Source: JAOZHU01 sp964506435 (lineage in GTDB: Archaea; Thermoproteota; Bathyarchaeia; Bathyarchaeales; Bathycorpusculaceae). From it: DNA of 5,325 nt. Location of the stretch: contig CAZDLK010000081.1 of the NCBI GenBank assembly GCA_964506435.1, forward strand, positions 1 through 5,325. The letters are read 5' to 3'. Made by a program: the position numbers and the translations under genes. Position 1 is the stretch's first letter, and every line of letters starts with the position of its first letter. Under the pieces are notes generated by a model, which saw nothing but the letters and a program-made list of their open reading frames with translations, did not search any database and was not told the DNA's origin. Shown here piece after piece: positions 4,900-5,325 of the stretch.

Positions 4900-4906
4900 A
4901 ATAGCT

Positions 4907-5325
4907 ATGTCGGATATTGGAGTCACAGTCAAGAAAAGCGTGGACTTCTCGGAATGGTACACCGAAGTTATTCTGAAGTCGGGATTGGCAGATTACGCGC
5001 CAATCAAAGGATGTATGATTATCCGAGAAGACGCTTATGCCATGTGGGAGAAAATCCAAGACGTTTTCAACAAGAAAATACAGGCGACAGGTCACAGAAA
5101 CGTCTATTTCCCCATGTTCATCCCTGAAGGCCTTCTGAAGAAGGAAGCTGAACATTTTGCAGGATTCACCCCTGAAGTAGCTTGGATAACCCAAGGCGGA
5201 GACACACCATTAGAAGAGAAGCTGGCTGTTAGACCCACGTCTGAAACGATCATGTACGCCACGTTTGCCAAGTGGATCAGAAGCTGGCGAGACCTGCCAG
5301 TTAAAATTAACCAGTGGTGCAACAT
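4907..5325 (+). CDS. proS: Prolyl-tRNA synthetase, archaeal/eukaryotic type (5' part, cut by window end)
   Basis: This class II aminoacyl-tRNA synthetase charges tRNA-Pro with proline using ATP. Only the first 139 residues and two bases of the next codon are present; the family is usually about 480 residues. The start MSDIGVTVKK leads into SEWYTEVILKSGLADYAPIK (residues 15-34), typical of the archaeal/eukaryotic form. Next come the motif 1 region HRNVYFPMFIP (63-73), the segment EHFAGFTPEVAWIT (82-95) and the start of motif 2 with LAVRPTSETIMYATF (106-120), where the arginine contacts ATP. Bacterial enzymes carry an inserted editing domain after motif 2, beyond the window, but the N-terminal sequence already marks the archaeal form. 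It is transcribed away from gap. No stop or frameshift appears in the visible part. Confidence 0.96.
   Translation, partial: MSDIGVTVKKSVDFSEWYTEVILKSGLADYAPIKGCMIIREDAYAMWEKIQDVFNKKIQATGHRNVYFPMFIPEGLLKKEAEHFAGFTPEVAWITQGGDTPLEEKLAVRPTSETIMYATFAKWIRSWRDLPVKINQWCN

Noticed and set aside
4868..5325. Minus-strand open frames opposite proS
   Set aside because: The plus strand encodes an unmistakable prolyl-tRNA synthetase with a good ribosome site; the minus-strand frames overlap each other and show no family features.

Overview
The window looks archaeal. The gene set is a PUA-domain protein of the archaeosine tRNA-ribosyltransferase type, an archaeal-style phosphoglycerate kinase and an archaeal/eukaryotic-type prolyl-tRNA synthetase. 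Start codons are preceded by GGTGA/GGAG-type ribosome sites, AT-rich TATA-like boxes lie where archaeal promoters would put them, and genes end in T-rich tracts rather than classical hairpin terminators. The kelch protein with a Pro/Ser stalk and C-terminal membrane anchor, together with a bacterial-type GAPDH, suggests a Bathyarchaeia-like or other uncultivated lineage. That placement is an inference; nothing here fixes the taxon.

Layout, left to right. At 80-550 (+) is a 156-residue PUA protein resembling the C-terminal part of archaeal tRNA-guanine transglycosylase. Convergent to it, at 624-1836 (-), is a secreted kelch beta-propeller gene split by a one-base frameshift near 1023. The 5' frame carries the signal peptide and five blades; the 3' frame carries the sixth blade, a Pro/Ser-rich stalk and the membrane anchor. 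The 328-base gap at 1837-2164 holds the kelch promoter, a 12-bp direct repeat just upstream of its TATA box, a 126-bp repeat copy (A) and the T-rich terminator of pgk. Then come pgk (2165-3397, -) and gap (3474-4493, -), a leftward glycolytic/gluconeogenic pair with gap first. The 413-base gap at 4494-4906 holds the gap promoter, the second repeat copy (B, inverted relative to A), two potential hairpins and the proS leader. proS starts at 4907 (+) and runs off the window end.

GAPDH and PGK catalyse consecutive steps: glyceraldehyde-3-phosphate to 1,3-bisphosphoglycerate, then to 3-phosphoglycerate with ATP. Both are reversible, so the pair serves glycolysis and gluconeogenesis. The PUA protein and ProRS belong to tRNA modification and aminoacylation; the kelch protein is a separate cell-surface function.

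The most unusual structure is the pair of diverged 126-bp repeats in opposite orientation on either side of pgk-gap. They align without gaps at about 65% identity by hand count, rising to about 81% over a 48-bp core at the outward-facing end. In one shared frame both encode a motif of the form DLPPxGxCNxxLxGSK. They may be remnants of a small gene family, ends of a mobile element or a repeated RNA/regulatory element. I recognise no known family. I see no tRNA, rRNA, CRISPR array or intact transposase.
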